Shown here: positions 62,123-64,000 of the stretch, one piece after another
How positions within the stretch are numbered: the stretch's first letter is position 1
Layout of the letters: each line of letters opens with the position of its first letter
Assembly (NCBI GenBank): GCA_016710275.1
Contig: JADJXS010000001.1
Span: forward strand, 4,154,001-4,218,000
Direction of reading: 5' to 3'
Source: Phycisphaerales bacterium
GTDB taxonomy: Bacteria > Planctomycetota > Phycisphaerae > UBA1845 > Fen-1342
DNA: 64,000 nucleotides
The notes under the pieces: generated by a model
Database searches by the model: none
What the model was told of the DNA's origin: nothing
What the model saw: only the letters and a program-made list of their open reading frames with translations
Translations under genes and position numbers: made by a program

Positions 62123-64000
62123 ATGTCCAAAGAGGCGTTCAGGACGAATCCCGTTTCGCTCGAAGCGCTCTTACGCCAATGCGGCGACGGCAAGATTCAA
62201 CTGCCTGATTTTCAACGAAGCTGGGTCTGGGCGGAGGATCGGATACTCAGCCTGATCGCGTCGGTTTCCTGCGCATTCCCGATTGGAGCGTTGATGACGT
62301 TGGAATCCAATTCCGGCGCCACGATCTTCGCCCGCCGGCCTGTTCAGGGCGCCCACTCTGGGGCAAACGACATATCGCCGACAGAGCTGCTTCTCGACGG
62401 CCAGCAGCGCATGACATCACTTTACCAGTCCTGCATGCGTCGCGAAGTCGTCGAGACGATCACGCCCAAGAACAAGCTCGTGCGCCGCTGGTTCTATATC
62501 GACATCATGAAATCACTCGCAGTCGGAGCGGATCGAGACGACGCAATCTTCACGGTTCCCGAAGACCGTCGCATCAAGACGAACTTCGACAAGGACATAC
62601 TCCTCGATCTCGCAGAGTCCGTGCGCGAGTACGAACAGCTCATGTTTCCACTCAATCGCGTATTCGATTGGGACGAGTGGCAGGAGAGCTTCGGCGACCA
62701 TTGGATCGCGAAGGGCGATGCTCCGAAGCGCGACGTGTTCAAGCGGTTCAAGAACGAGGTGTTGAACAACTTCAAATCCTATCATGTGCCGGTCATCACG
62801 CTCGCCCACGACACGTCGCATGAGGCCGTCTGTCTTGTGTTCGAAAAGGTGAACACCGGCGGCAAGCCGCTCGACGCATTCGAGCTTCTCACCGCGATGT
62901 ACGCCGCGCGCGGCCATAAGCTCCGCGACGACTGGCTTGGCGCGGACGGAAAGAAGGGCTTGCAGACCCGACTGGCCGAGTTCGGCCGCGCCGCCGACCA
63001 GTCCGTGGGCGTGCTCGCCAAAGTCGCGAGCACCGACGTGCTTCAGGCGATCGCGCTGCTCTTCACGAAGCGCGTCAGAGCGGAAAAAGAAGCGGCAGGG
63101 GTGAGCGAGCACGACCTGCCCGCGGTCCGCGCGACACGCCAATCGCTGCTGGATCTCCCGCTTGAAGAGTATCTGCGCTATCGGGACGCCGTTGAGAACG
63201 GCTTCAAACGCGCTGCGAAGTTCCTCCGGCAGCAGTGCATCCATCGCGTCCTCGACTTGCCGTATCAGACGCAACTGGTGTCGCTCGCCGCAATCTTCGC
63301 CGAGATGGGCGAAGCTGCGGAGCACGCCGGGCAGCTTGCTAAAATCGCCCGGTGGTACTGGTGCGGCATCTTCGGCGAGTTGTACGGAGGTGCGGTCGAA
63401 AGCCGCTTCGCCAAGGACGTCGTCGAAGTTCCCGCGTGGCTCGCCGGCGGACCCGAACCCACCACTGTTCGGGACGGCGTCTTCCGTGCAGACCGTCTTC
63501 TCACGATGCGAACCCGTCTGTCCGCCGCCTACAAGGGCATCCACGCACTGCTCATGCGCGAGGGGGCGCAGGATTTCAGGACCGGTCAGGGCTACGACCT
63601 GACGGTCTTCTTCGACGAGGGTGTCGATATCCACCACATCTTTCCGCAGGATTGGTGCGAGAAGCGGAAGATCAACGAAAAGATTTACGACTCGGTGATC
63701 AATAAGACGCCTCTGAGCTACCGCACCAACCGGATCATCGGCGGCATCGCGCCGTCCGAGTACCTGGCCAAGCTCGAACTGGGAAAGAAGAACGCGAAAG
63801 GGCAGATCGAGAACCCGCCGATCCCGGCCGCCATGCTCGACGGCTATCTCGTCTCGCATTGCATCTCGCCGCAATTCCTGCGTGCCGATGATTTTGAGTC
63901 ATTCATGAAGCACCGACGCCAGGCCCTGCTGAACCTCATCAGCAAGAACACCGGTCACTCCATCGTCGAGGGGGCGCCCACCGTGGACGAAGGTGAAGAG
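62123..64000 (+). CDS. DUF262/HNH (GmrSD-like) protein, incomplete at window end
   Basis: Open from the ATG 62123 to the window edge (626 codons). The N-terminal DUF262 domain has LPDFQRSWVWAEDRI (about 27) and the LLDGQQRMTSL motif of ParB-like nucleotide-using domains. A C-terminal DUF1524/HNH-like site is VDIHHIFPQDW (about 501). DUF262-DUF1524 proteins such as GmrSD cut modified phage DNA. Together with the BPTD_3080-type enzyme upstream this is a two-gene restriction-like unit. The C-terminus is missing from the window. Confidence 0.88.
   Translation, partial: MSKEAFRTNPVSLEALLRQCGDGKIQLPDFQRSWVWAEDRILSLIASVSCAFPIGALMTLESNSGATIFARRPVQGAHSGANDISPTELLLDGQQRMTSLYQSCMRREVVETITPKNKLVRRWFYIDIMKSLAVGADRDDAIFTVPEDRRIKTNFDKDILLDLAESVREYEQLMFPLNRVFDWDEWQESFGDHWIAKGDAPKRDVFKRFKNEVLNNFKSYHVPVITLAHDTSHEAVCLVFEKVNTGGKPLDAFELLTAMYAARGHKLRDDWLGADGKKGLQTRLAEFGRAADQSVGVLAKVASTDVLQAIALLFTKRVRAEKEAAGVSEHDLPAVRATRQSLLDLPLEEYLRYRDAVENGFKRAAKFLRQQCIHRVLDLPYQTQLVSLAAIFAEMGEAAEHAGQLAKIARWYWCGIFGELYGGAVESRFAKDVVEVPAWLAGGPEPTTVRDGVFRADRLLTMRTRLSAAYKGIHALLMREGAQDFRTGQGYDLTVFFDEGVDIHHIFPQDWCEKRKINEKIYDSVINKTPLSYRTNRIIGGIAPSEYLAKLELGKKNAKGQIENPPIPAAMLDGYLVSHCISPQFLRADDFESFMKHRRQALLNLISKNTGHSIVEGAPTVDEGEE

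Noticed and set aside
1..64000. CRISPR array
   Set aside because: I saw no regularly spaced direct repeats and no Cas genes.

Overview
The window is GC-rich and gene-dense. The mix of genes fits a Planctomycetota bacterium best: ECF sigma/anti-sigma pairs, periplasmic proteins built from tandem heavy-metal-binding ribbons and YHS domains, and long coiled-coil envelope proteins. That assignment is an inference from gene content; no rRNA or phylogenetic marker is present.

Layout. (1) 1-4.0 kb is a scar of mobile DNA. An IS66 fragment abuts a truncated, multiply frameshifted IS21-family element, which in turn cuts off a tyrosine integrase just before its catalytic tyrosine. Beside the integrase lie a palindrome, a 3' half of tRNA-Gly(CCC) (probable att site) and repeats that may bind the integrase. 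(2) 4.0-16.8 kb is a leftward metal-resistance block: P1B ATPase, His-rich lipoprotein, HME-RND pump, membrane-fusion protein (frameshifted), outer-membrane factor, outer-membrane beta protein, HMA lipoprotein, and an anti-sigma/ECF sigma pair. (3) 17.0-31.0 kb is a rightward copper/silver block: triple-YHS protein, HMA-MauE-like membrane protein, CopB-type ATPase split by an IS630-family element, stand-alone CBM48 protein, YHS protein, TolC-CusB-ribbon array-CusA, and a 27-residue membrane peptide missed by length cut-offs. (4) 31.2-49.8 kb is a plasmid- or ICE-like backbone: winged-helix replication-like protein, ParA with a ribbon-helix-helix partner, small plasmid-type genes, two Replic_Relax-type winged-helix proteins, a VirD4/TraG-like ATPase, envelope proteins, a DUF932 protein and a second tyrosine recombinase. 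(5) 49.8-64 kb looks like a defence island. It holds a ubiquitin-like conjugation operon (Ub-like/E2-like fusion, JAMM protease, E1) opposite a sigma-like/helical protein/ImmA-IrrE operon, then a methyltransferase-strawberry-notch helicase fusion, an excisionase-type HTH protein, a DEAD-like restriction enzyme with a PD-(D/E)XK domain, and a DUF262/HNH protein that runs off the end.

How the genes fit together. The two metal blocks together cover cytoplasmic export (P1B ATPases), periplasmic chelation (HMA, YHS and ribbon proteins) and tripartite export across the envelope. The ECF/anti-sigma pair sits between them and is a candidate regulator. Each block has one broken component (membrane-fusion protein frameshift; IS in copB). 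The most interesting system is the ubiquitin-like module. Its operon and the divergent sigma/ImmA operon each carry the same roughly 17-base element (CGGCAGTACC-n-TATAGG), in the same orientation relative to transcription, between the two start codons. This suggests co-regulation by the sigma-like protein and a proteolytic ImmA-type switch.
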